Positions 25,235 to 32,728 of a stretch of 64,000 nucleotides of DNA are shown here, piece after piece (positions within the stretch are counted from its first letter, which is position 1; the number at the start of each line of letters is the position of its first letter). Origin of the DNA: Prochlorococcus sp. AG-363-J23 (GTDB taxonomy: Bacteria > Cyanobacteriota > Cyanobacteriia > PCC-6307 > Cyanobiaceae); contig QCFN01000004.1 in NCBI GenBank assembly GCA_003280245.1, forward strand, positions 18,491-82,490. The letters run 5' to 3'. Below the pieces are notes generated by a model that worked only from the letters and a program-made list of their open reading frames with translations, did not search any database and was not told where the DNA came from. The position numbers were made by a program, and so were the translations under genes.

Positions 25235-26470
25235 TTACCAGAGCCTCGAGGCATCCCCTGAAACAACACTTTCTAAAGAAGCAATATCCCAACTGCTATC
25301 AGTAACAATTGCTTCTAATGAGCCATCAGCAAAAATTCCTAAACCATTAGAAAGTTCGTGAATGGAAAGTTCTTCTGAAACACAGCCAAGAATAGTAATG
25401 CGATCTTCTGTGCCTAAAGAGGAGATGGTGTCGGCATTTGCACCGTTATGAAGTCGTCCCCATTCATAGCCATGGGAGTGGTAATCAGAGAGAACATAAA
25501 GCTCATCAATTGAACCATCATCATTGTTGTTGTAAGTGTTCCTTCCGCCACCTCCATAAAGGATGTCAGCTCCTGTTCCACCGACAAGAATATCGTGGCC
25601 ATAGCCAGCTCGAAGTTCATCGTCTCCTGAACCTGCATGCAATACATCCCTTCCTCCTCCTCCTCCTAAAAAGTCATCCCCAGCACCCGCATTAACAAAA
25701 TCATGGGCCCACGAATTTCCATTAGCGCCTTGATTACCTATAAGGCGATCAGAAGAATATCCACCAACGTAGGCATAGTCTGAATTAATAATTGTATATG
25801 TTGAAGAGGAAATTACATTTCTACTGTCTCCACTTAATGCGAACGAATCTCCTAATAAAGAAGATTGATCTGCAATATTTATATTATAGATCTTCGTATT
25901 ATCTACTGAATAAGAACTATATGGAAGCAACGTAACTGATGCAGAATTTTCAGATGGATTTATTACATAGTCAAATTGAGTTAACAAGGCTGATTCCCTA
26001 CCTTCTGATGAATCCCAATAAAGAATGTCATACAGATAATCAGTTGATCCATTGCCTGCAGCAGCCAAGTCAACCCTATCTAAAGCCGTTGCAATATCTA
26101 CATGTTGTCCATTGTCATAATAAATCCCATTTATCTGTCCAGTTTCCAAGGAAAAAGTAAATACGTCGTAAGCAGTGGGGATCCATGGATTATCATCAAA
26201 CCTCTGATGATAATCATATCCAGGTAAAAATTGATTCCTTCTAATTAGCACTCCTCGATCCCCATTCTCATCCAAATCTGCAGCATATCCTTGCCAACCA
26301 GTTATATCAAAATCTGAGGCATGCCCCTCTATAAAATAATCAATTCTTGCCGGCATACCTTCTCTGACTTCTGCTAAATAAATAGCTAACGAAAGACCAT
26401 TATATCCTGCAATTAATTGGCCTGAATTATTAGTACCAAGCGTTATCGATCCATTACTTTCTATACTCAT
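25235..26470 (-). CDS. RTX-type calcium-binding protein, probably exported
   Basis: 411 residues. About residues 262-312 carry consecutive RTX nonapeptides of the form GGxGxDxLx (for example GAGDDFLGGGGG, GSGDDELRAGYGHDILVGG, GTGADILYGGGG). These fold into a calcium-loaded beta-roll after secretion. The first 250 residues are beta-rich, acidic and aromatic with a possible DLDENGDRG calcium loop and resemble no enzyme I know. There is no Sec signal, so a type I secretion system encoded elsewhere would be needed. ATG at 26470. Confidence 0.8.
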   Translation of the reverse strand: MSIESNGSITLGTNNSGQLIAGYNGLSLAIYLAEVREGMPARIDYFIEGHASDFDITGWQGYAADLDENGDRGVLIRRNQFLPGYDYHQRFDDNPWIPTAYDVFTFSLETGQINGIYYDNGQHVDIATALDRVDLAAAGNGSTDYLYDILYWDSSEGRESALLTQFDYVINPSENSASVTLLPYSSYSVDNTKIYNINIADQSSLLGDSFALSGDSRNVISSSTYTIINSDYAYVGGYSSDRLIGNQGANGNSWAHDFVNAGAGDDFLGGGGGRDVLHAGSGDDELRAGYGHDILVGGTGADILYGGGGRNTYNNNDDGSIDELYVLSDYHSHGYEWGRLHNGANADTISSLGTEDRITILGCVSEELSIHELSNGLGIFADGSLEAIVTDSSWDIASLESVVSGDASRLW

Positions 26471-26714
26471 ATTAAAAAAAGTAGAAAATTCTAAATTCGT
26501 GCAAACCTAAACCATGGAGGGCTAGTTCATCTAGTTTGTGTAGAAGTCCAACTCAACCTCTATTCCAATAAGCCTTCAGGTACTTCTCAGGTCCATCGAA
26601 TCGACGCAAAGACTTTCTAAGAGATCTCAAGAATCAAAACTCAAGAGAAAAGCCAAAATCGCCATCTTGGGTACTTTAACTAAAGAACTCAGGCACATCA
26701 GGGCTAATTATTTA
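26471..26714. other. intergenic region upstream of the RTX gene
   Basis: No intact gene recognised; likely promoter of the RTX gene and decayed DNA. Confidence 0.4.
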
Positions 26715-26850
26715 AACCATTAGGAAGAAAGTTTATGGCGATGCTTATCGTTCTGGCAGTTCTTGATCAAAGTTTGAGGCTAAATAAGCCTTCCAATATC
26801 CCCATACCCTTCCAAGCTTTTCTGAGGCTACATAAAGACAGGATTAAGAT
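26715..26850 (-). pseudogene. decayed second copy of the small gene at 30425-30706
   Basis: The minus strand reads ASNFDQELPER and then, after one missing base, IAIN, matching ASEFDQGLPEPRGIAIN encoded near 30.56 kb. At DNA level GTTTATGGCGATGC is identical in both loci and the next 35 bases are very similar. Stops and the deletion make this copy non-coding. Confidence 0.5.
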
Positions 26851-26942
26851 CTGCCAAACAGTCCAAATTTCCACTTTATACAAACCCTGCAATTCGCAGA
26901 ACCTTGCTATGAATGATATATCGTATTGGCTAATAGGGAACA

Positions 26943-27095
26943 GATATCTTCTTACGAGCTCGTATCACTGGCCATGACGTAAAGACTTTGATGCAGAGCT
27001 ACGAACGTATGGTCATACGGAAATATGCTAAGGAAGTTACCAAAATTGAATATAGCAACAAGAAAGATGAGGCCAAAATTGTCAGCCTTTTATAA
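26943..27095 (+). pseudogene. C-terminal relic of a tyrosine recombinase/integrase
   Basis: The frame reads DIFLRARITGHDVKTLMQSY then ERMVIRKYAKEV and a stop at 27093. GH followed by Tyr nine residues after the His is the spacing of the catalytic box II of tyrosine recombinases (GHxxxxxTxxxY). In-frame stops (TAATAG) close the frame immediately upstream, so only the tail is left. Its place inside the island fits an old integration event. Confidence 0.4.
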
Positions 27096-27283
27096 ACAGA
27101 ATGAATGTACAGGAACAGAACCAACCGTAAGGCGTTTTTTTTAAAGGACCAACTTGAGTCTGAGTTGAATGATTAGGTCTTATTGATGAAACAGCCTCTA
27201 ACAATAATGAAATTTTTAGGTATAACAAATTAAAGGACTGAATCTTGATCTTTCCCTTATTCCGATCTCTCAAGGAATTAGCC

Positions 27284-27472
27284 ATGAACGGTTACAAGCC
27301 TGAAAAGGAAACGGCAATCGCAAGGGACGACCTAATTGCTTCACAGATATATCAAGGAATATGGGAAGCAGACGCTTCTTGTACCTTTGACCTTCAGTTG
27401 AAAGCAACCAACCAGAAAAGGCGAAGAGCAGAAGGATGTGATGATTCAATTGATTTAGATAAGGCTGCTTGA
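27284..27472 (+). CDS. small hypothetical protein (62 aa), first gene of a micro-protein cluster
   Basis: The frame is open from 27245 (GTG/ATC region), but the ATG at 27284 (MNGYKPEKETAIARDDLIAS) is the natural start. Soluble; ends with a basic KRRRAEG and an acidic DDSIDLDKAA. The next gene begins after one base. No family recognised. Confidence 0.55.
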   Translation: MNGYKPEKETAIARDDLIASQIYQGIWEADASCTFDLQLKATNQKRRRAEGCDDSIDLDKAA

Positions 27473-27473
27473 T

Positions 27474-27617
27474 ATGGAGTCAAAAAAAGATTATGAAGTC
27501 AAAAAATTCCTTCTAGAACAAATTGAAGGCGAGTCTGATGATGAACCTCTAGATCGAGTACAGATAATTCAGGAATACTGGGATTCATTTCATGACGACG
27601 AACCAATCGCTTCTTAA
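27474..27617 (+). CDS. small acidic protein (47 aa)
   Basis: ATG at 27474, one base after the preceding stop. MESKKDYEVKKFLLEQIEGE then SDDEPLDRVQIIQEYWDSFH. Helical and acidic, no membrane part. Followed five bases later by another gene. Confidence 0.55.
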   Translation: MESKKDYEVKKFLLEQIEGESDDEPLDRVQIIQEYWDSFHDDEPIAS

Positions 27618-27622
27618 ACAAC

Positions 27623-27823
27623 ATGATTGAAAAGATCACTGGCTACTGGCAAGAACTAACTGATGACAACAGGCTGCTTATCAAGCAGATAGGTGTAGCT
27701 ACCATTGCTTTATATGTTGTCTTTCAACTCGTAGGCTTCTTACTTCCTATAGCTATTACTGGATACACTTGCTACTGGGTTTATAAGAACGCCTTAACTG
27801 AGAACCCAAGGGTAATGAAATGA
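27623..27823 (+). CDS. small membrane protein (66 aa)
   Basis: ATG at 27623. A cytoplasmic-type start (MIEKITGYWQELTDDNRLL) is followed by one or two hydrophobic segments (IGVATIALYVVFQLVGFLLP, AITGYTCYWVYKN). Its TGA overlaps the next ATG (ATGA at 27820-27823). Confidence 0.6.
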   Translation: MIEKITGYWQELTDDNRLLIKQIGVATIALYVVFQLVGFLLPIAITGYTCYWVYKNALTENPRVMK

Positions 27824-27996
27824 AGAAAATTTTTGACTGGCATAGAAACCTAATAGAGCGAGGTCAAGAACAATTGAAGTTGTCTAGTTACACCTTGTAT
27901 TTGTTTGGAATTCTCGAAGGTGCTCTCTACATGTGGATATTACTGAAAGTCATACCTTGGTTGTTTGGAAGCAGAGCAGAGTTCCCTGAGTTCTAG
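27820..27996 (+). CDS. small membrane protein (58 aa)
   Basis: ATG overlaps the previous stop by four bases. MKKIFDWHRNLIERGQEQLK then a hydrophobic helix (SYTLYLFGILEGALYMWILL) and VIPWLFGSRAEF. Translationally coupled to the preceding gene; function unknown. Confidence 0.55.
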   Translation: MKKIFDWHRNLIERGQEQLKLSSYTLYLFGILEGALYMWILLKVIPWLFGSRAEFPEF

Positions 27997-27998
27997 TT

Positions 27999-28154
27999 AT
28001 GAACCTGATCGAGCTAAAGAAGAAAGCTGTTAAAGCAGTACAGAAACGCTTTGGACTGAGCAAATATGGAGTGGTCAACCTTAGTTGGATTTTTGGTTTT
28101 GAAGTAGGAGTTATCGCAACTCTGATTCTTCCCTGGACCTTCTCCCCTGATTAA
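27999..28154 (+). CDS. small membrane protein (51 aa)
   Basis: ATG at 27999, two bases after the previous stop. A basic start (MNLIELKKKAVKAVQKRFGL) precedes one helix (WIFGFEVGVIATLILPWTF). Last intact member of the cluster. Confidence 0.55.
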   Translation: MNLIELKKKAVKAVQKRFGLSKYGVVNLSWIFGFEVGVIATLILPWTFSPD

Positions 28155-28156
28155 TC

Positions 28157-28397
28157 ATGCGTCGCTTACTTCTTCCCCTAACTTGCTGCTTTTGCATGAC
28201 CTACTGCTGCAAATTCTGAGAATAATTGGTTGATTCTTCATTTCAGATACTCAGGTATGGGAAGTAGCTTTGAAAAAGTAGAAATGGGAACAGCAGCTGC
28301 ATAGGAAAAAGAAGGGAAGAGATGGGAACAAAGTCCAACTCATGGAGATAAAGGTAGCTGGAAAAGATTTCGCTGCGTAAATAGACTCTTTATTTAA
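28157..28397 (+). pseudogene. decayed small secreted-protein gene (MRRLLLP family), copy 1
   Basis: ATG at 28157 gives MRRLLLPLTCCFCMTYCCKF and a stop. The following sequence in shifted frames keeps the family layout: ENNWLILHFRYSG, SSFEKVEMGTAAA, then GSWKRFRCVNR near the end. The same pattern (signal peptide MRxLLLPLLAALA, then W-L-V, K-IE, then a late KC or RC) is seen in the copy at 29217. Confidence 0.5.
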
Positions 28398-28398
28398 T

Positions 28399-29148
28399 TT
28401 ATGAATTAAGAGTAATTCTGGAAGTTCGAAACATGTGCTGACGATCTGAGGTCAAGCCTTGAGAGGTACATGAGTTCCTCATTGCTTGCTTCCTTCGCTC
28501 AAAAACCACTATCCCACTATAGAAGGATATACATTGCGTAGAACAAGTAAATTCTGAAGCAGATTTCATAGATTCATTTAAAGATTTGTTCACAACACCA
28601 CCACCTTGCATTAATTCTCCTCCAATGACATACCCATAGTGGAGTTCATCTAGCTTTTCCCTAGCAAAGTCCAAAAATGTTAGATCGTTAGCGTCACAAT
28701 ATCTATTGTCAAAACAAGTTTGAGTATCCTCAACTATATATAAACCATCCTCATTTAGACGATTATAGATCAAATTGAATGAGTTAATCATATCAACCAT
28801 CCTATGACTTCCATCATCAATAAGAATATCTATATTCTTATACTTAGAAAAGATATTGTTTATTATATTTGGATCATCTTGACTACCAATAAAAACTTCT
28901 ACATCCTTTAACTGATGCTTAATGCAATCAGGATTAATATCTAAACCTATAATTTTCGAACCTTGTCCAAAATAATCCTTCCACATACCCAAAGAGCCAC
29001 CGTCCTTTACGCCAATCTCTAACACAACAGGATTATTTCCTCTAAATCGACTTAGATGCTTTTCATAAATATCGAAATAATGAAGCCATTTATTGATTGC
29101 TCCGCGTTGATTATTGATGAAATAGCTTACCAACGATTCAGTTGTCAT
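28399..29148 (-). CDS. class I SAM-dependent methyltransferase
   Basis: 249 residues. Motif I is EIGVKDGGSLGMW (SAM-binding loop), followed by acidic residues ending beta-2 (IIGLDINPDC) and motif IV (IDILIDDGSHR) with YIVEDTQTC. The DDGSH pattern is that of the macrocin/mycinamicin O-methyltransferase-like and cephalosporin-hydroxylase-like group, which often acts on sugars in antibiotics or surface glycans. It lies between two decayed copies of one secreted-protein family on the opposite strand and looks like an insertion. ATG at 29148. Confidence 0.8.
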   Translation of the reverse strand: MTTESLVSYFINNQRGAINKWLHYFDIYEKHLSRFRGNNPVVLEIGVKDGGSLGMWKDYFGQGSKIIGLDINPDCIKHQLKDVEVFIGSQDDPNIINNIFSKYKNIDILIDDGSHRMVDMINSFNLIYNRLNEDGLYIVEDTQTCFDNRYCDANDLTFLDFAREKLDELHYGYVIGGELMQGGGVVNKSLNESMKSASEFTCSTQCISFYSGIVVFERRKQAMRNSCTSQGLTSDRQHMFRTSRITLNS

Positions 29149-29216
29149 TTAACAGAAGGATTGTCGGAAATGTACTTTACTAGGGTCTAGCGAAGCGTCA
29201 ATATAGGCAAATAATC

Positions 29217-29477
29217 ATGCGCTAGTTACTACTCCCACTACTCGCTGCTCTTGCTTTTCCAAGTGCTGCCAATTCGGAGAAAGTTTGGCTAGTCGTTAAG
29301 ACTGTTAAGTGCTACCAAGGAAGCGGAACTGATCTTAAAAAAATCGAGATAAAAAGCTTGGCTCAATACCACGAACAGGGAAAAGTGTGACTTTCAGATA
29401 GCTTCTTAGCAGATCAACCTGCCAAGAATAAGAAAGTTATTTGGCAGACGACCTACAAATGCTTGAAGGGTCAATAA
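29217..29477 (+). pseudogene. small secreted-protein gene (MRRLLLP family) with two nonsense codons, copy 2
   Basis: One uninterrupted phase from ATG 29217 to TAA 29475: MR, TAG, LLLPLLAALAFPSAANSEKV, WLVVKTVKCYQGSGTDLKKI, EIKSLAQYHEQGKV, TGA, then LSDSFLADQPAKNKKV and IWQTTYKCLKGQ. The signal peptide, the paired cysteines and the length (86 codons) are intact apart from codon 3 and the TGA, where a tryptophan would be expected. I recognise the pattern as a paralogous small exported family common in low-light Prochlorococcus, from memory only. Confidence 0.65.
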
Positions 29478-29479
29478 TT

Positions 29480-29587
29480 ATGCTTTTTAATCTCTTTGAG
29501 TTATTCCAGAAGCAAACCAGCTGGCATAGGTCAATGAACTGCACTAGCTGGTTCTTTTCTATTTCAGCATTACGGCTAATGCATTGA
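29480..29587 (+). CDS. doubtful micro-protein (35 aa)
   Basis: ATG at 29480, two bases after the pseudogene stop: MLFNLFELFQKQTSWHRSMN and so on. The position resembles the tight spacing of other tiny genes here, but the composition is unconvincing. Confidence 0.2.
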   Translation: MLFNLFELFQKQTSWHRSMNCTSWFFSISALRLMH

Positions 29588-30090
29588 ATGAATGTTTAAT
29601 CGTTCTCTAAACAACAGGAGTTGCATTGGACTTTATAAACCTGTTGATGATAAAACCCAATCGCACAAGAATGATGGTGATAGCAACTTGAAGACCTATT
29701 TGATGAAGCATAGATAGGTTGATTATTGATCCAACACAATTTTACCGAGAGAAAGGTCCATCAGCAAGGACATGCTTCACCTCCTGTTCAGGTGAAGATG
29801 TTAAACTCCCCTGAAAGCCATATTAATCCTTCAATTTTATCCGTCATGGAATGACGTATTCATAGATAGAAATAGTTTGCAGATAGGTTCTGTTAAATCG
29901 TTCCTACTAGCCAGTTAATTATTTGAGGTAATTAACTTATTCAGTATTTCTACCATTCCTTAATGTTTTTTTGGAGGATTGTACTAAAAACAAACACCGG
30001 GTAAGAGCAGTAACAGGACAGGGTGAATCTAATATTTTTTGGTACAAATCCATGACCGGCTATTGATAAACAACTAACCCATTCGTTACT
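29588..30090. other. intergenic region with one stable hairpin
   Basis: No gene recognised in 500 bases. An 8-bp stem CTTCACCT / AGGTGAAG (29775-29782 and 29790-29797) with a 7-base loop is the only clear structure. Confidence 0.5.
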
Positions 30091-30114
30091 TTGAGGCTAA
30101 TCCTGGCAAACCAA

Positions 30115-30435
30115 ATGGTCGTTCCTACCTTTCTGAAAGAAAGACAGCACAAGACAAAAGTCAAATACAGTCGGAATCGTCAGTTACTTGAATCAGCATT
30201 CGCTAAGCCGTCTCAAACAAAAGAAGTTGATGTACCTGTAGCTGCGCCTACTGAAGAGAAAAATACTTATAAAGAAGACATTGACTGGACTCGTGGAAGG
30301 TTCTCAGGTCAAGCCGTTCAAATCATTGTAAAAGATGGTGTGATCGCTGAGAAGGTTTATGTCACGCCTAAAGGAAGCACTATCAGGGTGAAGCGTAAGG
30401 AATTAGGTCTCTTCTCCTGGTTGTTCAATAGATAG
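30115..30435 (+). CDS. hypothetical basic protein (106 aa)
   Basis: The frame opens at a TTG at 30091; the ATG at 30115 (MVVPTFLKERQHKTKV) is a better start. A basic N-terminus, then a Pro/Ala-rich linker (EVDVPVAAPTEEKN), then a compact C-terminal domain (GQAVQIIVKDGVIAEKVYVT then PKGSTIRVKRKELGLF). The end looks conserved and beta-rich. No family recognised. Confidence 0.55.
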   Translation: MVVPTFLKERQHKTKVKYSRNRQLLESAFAKPSQTKEVDVPVAAPTEEKNTYKEDIDWTRGRFSGQAVQIIVKDGVIAEKVYVTPKGSTIRVKRKELGLFSWLFNR

Positions 30436-30706
30436 AGCAGTTACTAATGAACTTTTTTCCTAAAGAGCAAGGGCAAAGAATTAAAGCTAAAGCAGAGTCA
30501 CCGATGACGATTGGAACACCACAAACTTGGCAAATAACGTTTATGGCGATGCCACGAGGTTCTGGTAGTCCTTGATCAAACTCTGAGGCCTTATAACACT
30601 TTAGGCCGATTTCTCTTTGCCCCCCATACCGGGAACCGAAACTCCTCACGCAGCTTCTGGGCACCATCCAATCTCCTTTTCTAATCGTCGTTGCCACAGT
30701 GGACAT
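30425..30706 (-). CDS. small hypothetical protein with CxxC pair (up to 93 aa)
   Basis: Contains GLKCYKASEFDQGLPEPRGI and a CxxC in VICQVCGVPIVI. A decayed relative at 26715-26850 keeps part of the same peptide, which supports real coding. The N-terminal 20 residues overlap the end of the cysteine-rich gene at 30646-30927, so the true start is probably at the internal Met (DWMVPRS) or later. Possibly a small zinc-binding protein. Confidence 0.45.
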   Translation of the reverse strand: MSTVATTIRKGDWMVPRSCVRSFGSRYGGQREIGLKCYKASEFDQGLPEPRGIAINVICQVCGVPIVIGDSALALILCPCSLGKKFISNCSIY

Positions 30707-30927
30707 CTGCTAGTGAGGTGTTCTCCGTGTGGAATCAATCGTTGTTGGACGTGACAAGTAAGGAGAGTTCGGCAGTGTTTGTCGCAGCAATAGTTGAAGT
30801 GTTGGCAGGTTATGCAAACGCAAGCTGAACGTGATTTCTTAAGGACTCCGTGTTCGAGGTAGTCCCATTCTTCTTCTTGGTTGAACCGTTTGACCGGTAA
30901 CGCTTTCTTGGCCTGACCCTTACGCAT
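30646..30927 (-). CDS. cysteine/histidine-rich small protein (93 aa), probable zinc binder
   Basis: ATG at 30927: MRKGQAKKALPVKRFNQEEE then WDYLEHGVLKKSRSACVCIT, CQHFNYCCDKHCRTLLTCHV, IPHGEHLTSRCPLWQRRLEK and GWCPEAA. Nine cysteines and five histidines in about 60 residues suggest one or two zinc sites. The sequence looks like a conserved picocyanobacterial protein of unknown role. An overlapping frame at 30810-31007 is probably a shadow. Confidence 0.65.
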   Translation of the reverse strand: MRKGQAKKALPVKRFNQEEEWDYLEHGVLKKSRSACVCITCQHFNYCCDKHCRTLLTCHVQQRLIPHGEHLTSRCPLWQRRLEKEIGWCPEAA

Positions 30928-31007
30928 TGACCTATTCCAATAGGAGCAGGTGGAACCATCCAGTCTTCAGCCTTGAAAACTGAATAAGGAGAAGCAGATG
31001 GAGCCAT

Positions 31008-31323
31008 GAGCTTTTAGTAGTACATCTATACTATATGCGGACTTAGGTGTGTCAACTTATGGAAGTCGCCACCTCATTGGACAAAGACTTATCCGGTTGA
31101 GGCGAGCTTGGGCAAAAGCAGATAAAGCTAATTATTGCAATGGGTCTTGCTATTTCAAGTGATATTGCAGAGTTTAAAAGCTATGTAATCAAGTCAAATT
31201 GTGGACTGGGATGTCTGGATACCTTTAGACCGGTTTGGAAAATCCTTTAGACCAATCAAGCAAATATTTAGATCTCAAAAGCCTACACAAGCACCATCAT
31301 CGACCCCCTGGAGGCAGACGAAG
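31008..31323. other. intergenic region with paired 10-bp direct repeat
   Basis: CCTTTAGACC occurs at 31222-31231 and again at 31244-31253, a start-to-start spacing of 22 bases (two helical turns). A short frame (31140 onward, 36 codons) is not convincing. Confidence 0.5.
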
Positions 31324-31506
31324 ATGATTCAGTCTCACCAAGATCCTGTGTGGGTTGACAGATATGTGAGATAACTCCGTCTTGGAATTTCAATCCAAGG
31401 ACGTGGCTCTTAGCCGCTGGCTCTCGGTATCAGTTTGGTGGCGCTCTTAAGTCTTCTGACAATGCCTAAGCCGCTTGTTCAGCTACGAATAGGAGCTTAT
31501 GTGTAA
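31324..31506 (+). pseudogene. possible small membrane-protein gene with two nonsense codons
   Basis: In one phase from ATG 31324: MIQSHQDPVWVDRYVR, TAA (31372), LRLGISIQGRGS, TAG (31411), PLALGISLVALLSLLTMPKP then LVQLRIGAYV and stop at 31504. A charged start and a hydrophobic helix in phase suggest one 60-codon gene, but no homolog is recalled. Confidence 0.3.
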
Positions 31507-31589
31507 ACAAATAAGGTTTGGATCCCAGTAAATAGGTTCGTGGAGTTAATGAATTGAAATTTTCTCGAAAATCCATGTCTAAAAAGGGA

Positions 31590-31656
31590 TCTCAGAATCG
31601 GTCTAAAACTTTAGTAGTTTGACCTAAAGCCGAATTTCGGCTGAGGACCGAGTCAC
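31590..31656 (+). ncRNA. candidate structured RNA element
   Basis: Two adjacent hairpins can form: GGTC..AAAC (31599-31608) with GTTTGACC (31616-31623), and AGCCG (31627-31631) with CGGCT (31637-31641). An alternative long-range pair TCGGTC (31597-31602) with GACCGA (31645-31650) excludes the first hairpin. Mutually exclusive stems in an intergenic region suggest a regulatory RNA or leader; strand and ends are unknown. Confidence 0.3.
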
Positions 31657-31785
31657 TCACTGATGTTGATACGTTTCTATTAAATGTTTAACTATGTCAG
31701 CAATAACAAGAATTCCAGTGTCTAATTGATAAGCCGACTTATCGATCTAGCGAGAAGCGTTTTCTTCTGTCTATTGACTGTTTAC

Positions 31786-32130
31786 TCAGCGCAAGGCTTC
31801 AAGCTCTTCCTTTATATCTCTAGCCAGAGAATTGTTGAACTTAATAACTTCGCCGGACATTCTGCATGCGTCAATGATGCAAAGAATGGCTATGACAATA
31901 GGTGGGATAATTAAAAACCACCCAACCGTACCGCACAAGGCATACACAATGCCTTGTGTTTGGTCTTTTAGATAAAACTTATGAGCACCAAATCCTCCAA
32001 GCAGTAAAGCCAGGACAATTCCCAAGCCAGAAGTTCTTTGTCGGGAAGTGAACTGAGTTTGAAACTGGAGTTTCTCGTCGTTTGTAAGACCTTCGGTATA
32101 GGTTTTGAACAGGAAAGCGTTGGAAGGCAT
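31786..32130 (-). CDS. TM2-domain membrane protein
   Basis: 114 residues. The TM2 domain covers residues 36-85: LGIVLALLLGGFGAHKFYLK (helix 1 with the GxFGxHKFYL signature), a polar turn, then VGWFLIIPPIVIAILCIIDA with the Asp at the end of helix 2. The C-terminal tail is charged (SLARDIKEELEAL). TM2 proteins are small membrane proteins of unsettled function. ATG at 32130. Confidence 0.85.
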   Translation of the reverse strand: MPSNAFLFKTYTEGLTNDEKLQFQTQFTSRQRTSGLGIVLALLLGGFGAHKFYLKDQTQGIVYALCGTVGWFLIIPPIVIAILCIIDACRMSGEVIKFNNSLARDIKEELEALR

Positions 32131-32728
32131 GGAGGTCTAATCGCAAGTTCACCCTAGCTGTATTTTTTAGAACAACTATTCGGTCGTCTCTCAGGATTTT
32201 GTGTAATGCGTGGGCAATTTGCCAATGTTATCCCTGTGCTCTCTCCTCAGGCGTAATGAGACAGTTGTATGCGCGTGTTTCTCTCGATCAGTTTGACGCT
32301 ACTTACTATGGTTATTATTAATTAGTAACCTATTTTTTGTTATTGAGTAGCGAATGATTAGAAGAAAGAGCTCCGCAGAAAAAGCAAGAGATCCCAGCAA
32401 AACCGTTAAAGCCCTTAAATCCTTGATTTCCATGCTGTGACTAGGTTTCTCATTAAGGATATTAATCAAATTAAAACAATACTAAGACACCTTGTTGCAA
32501 CTGGGAAGTCTAACAGGGCCTAACTGATCTAACTTTTGGTCTAACCCTTTCCGCTAGGGTCAAATCCATTGGAAACACAAGATATTATGGAGTTTCTATT
32601 CAATGTATAAACGTCTATTGATCATGCGGGATTTAACAGGTTAGAGTAACGGGGTGTTAAATTTTCTTTAACTCTGGCATAATTCTTGCCTTATCCTTGA
32701 AAATACCAAATTTTACTTGATAAATTGA
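32131..32728. other. long intergenic region before the carbamoyltransferase
   Basis: About 600 bases. A 28-codon frame at 32354-32440 (MIRRKSSAEKARDPSKTVKA) is weakly possible. GGTCTAA at 32538-32544 repeats the motif seen as TTTAGACC near 31.2 kb. No tRNA found. Confidence 0.45.

Noticed and set aside
30652..30663. ACTCCTCAC similar to the conserved motif of the Yfr1 small RNA
   Set aside because: Lies inside coding sequence of the minus-strand genes, the motif is incomplete (ACTCCTCACG, not ACTCCTCACAC), and no flanking stems are seen.
30810..31007. 65-residue frame overlapping the cysteine-rich gene
   Set aside because: The overlapping 30646-30927 frame has clear protein character; this one does not beyond its first 25 residues.
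31339..31470. Minus-strand open stretch of about 49 codons without a start
   Set aside because: No start codon, and the plus strand gives a better explanation as a broken gene.
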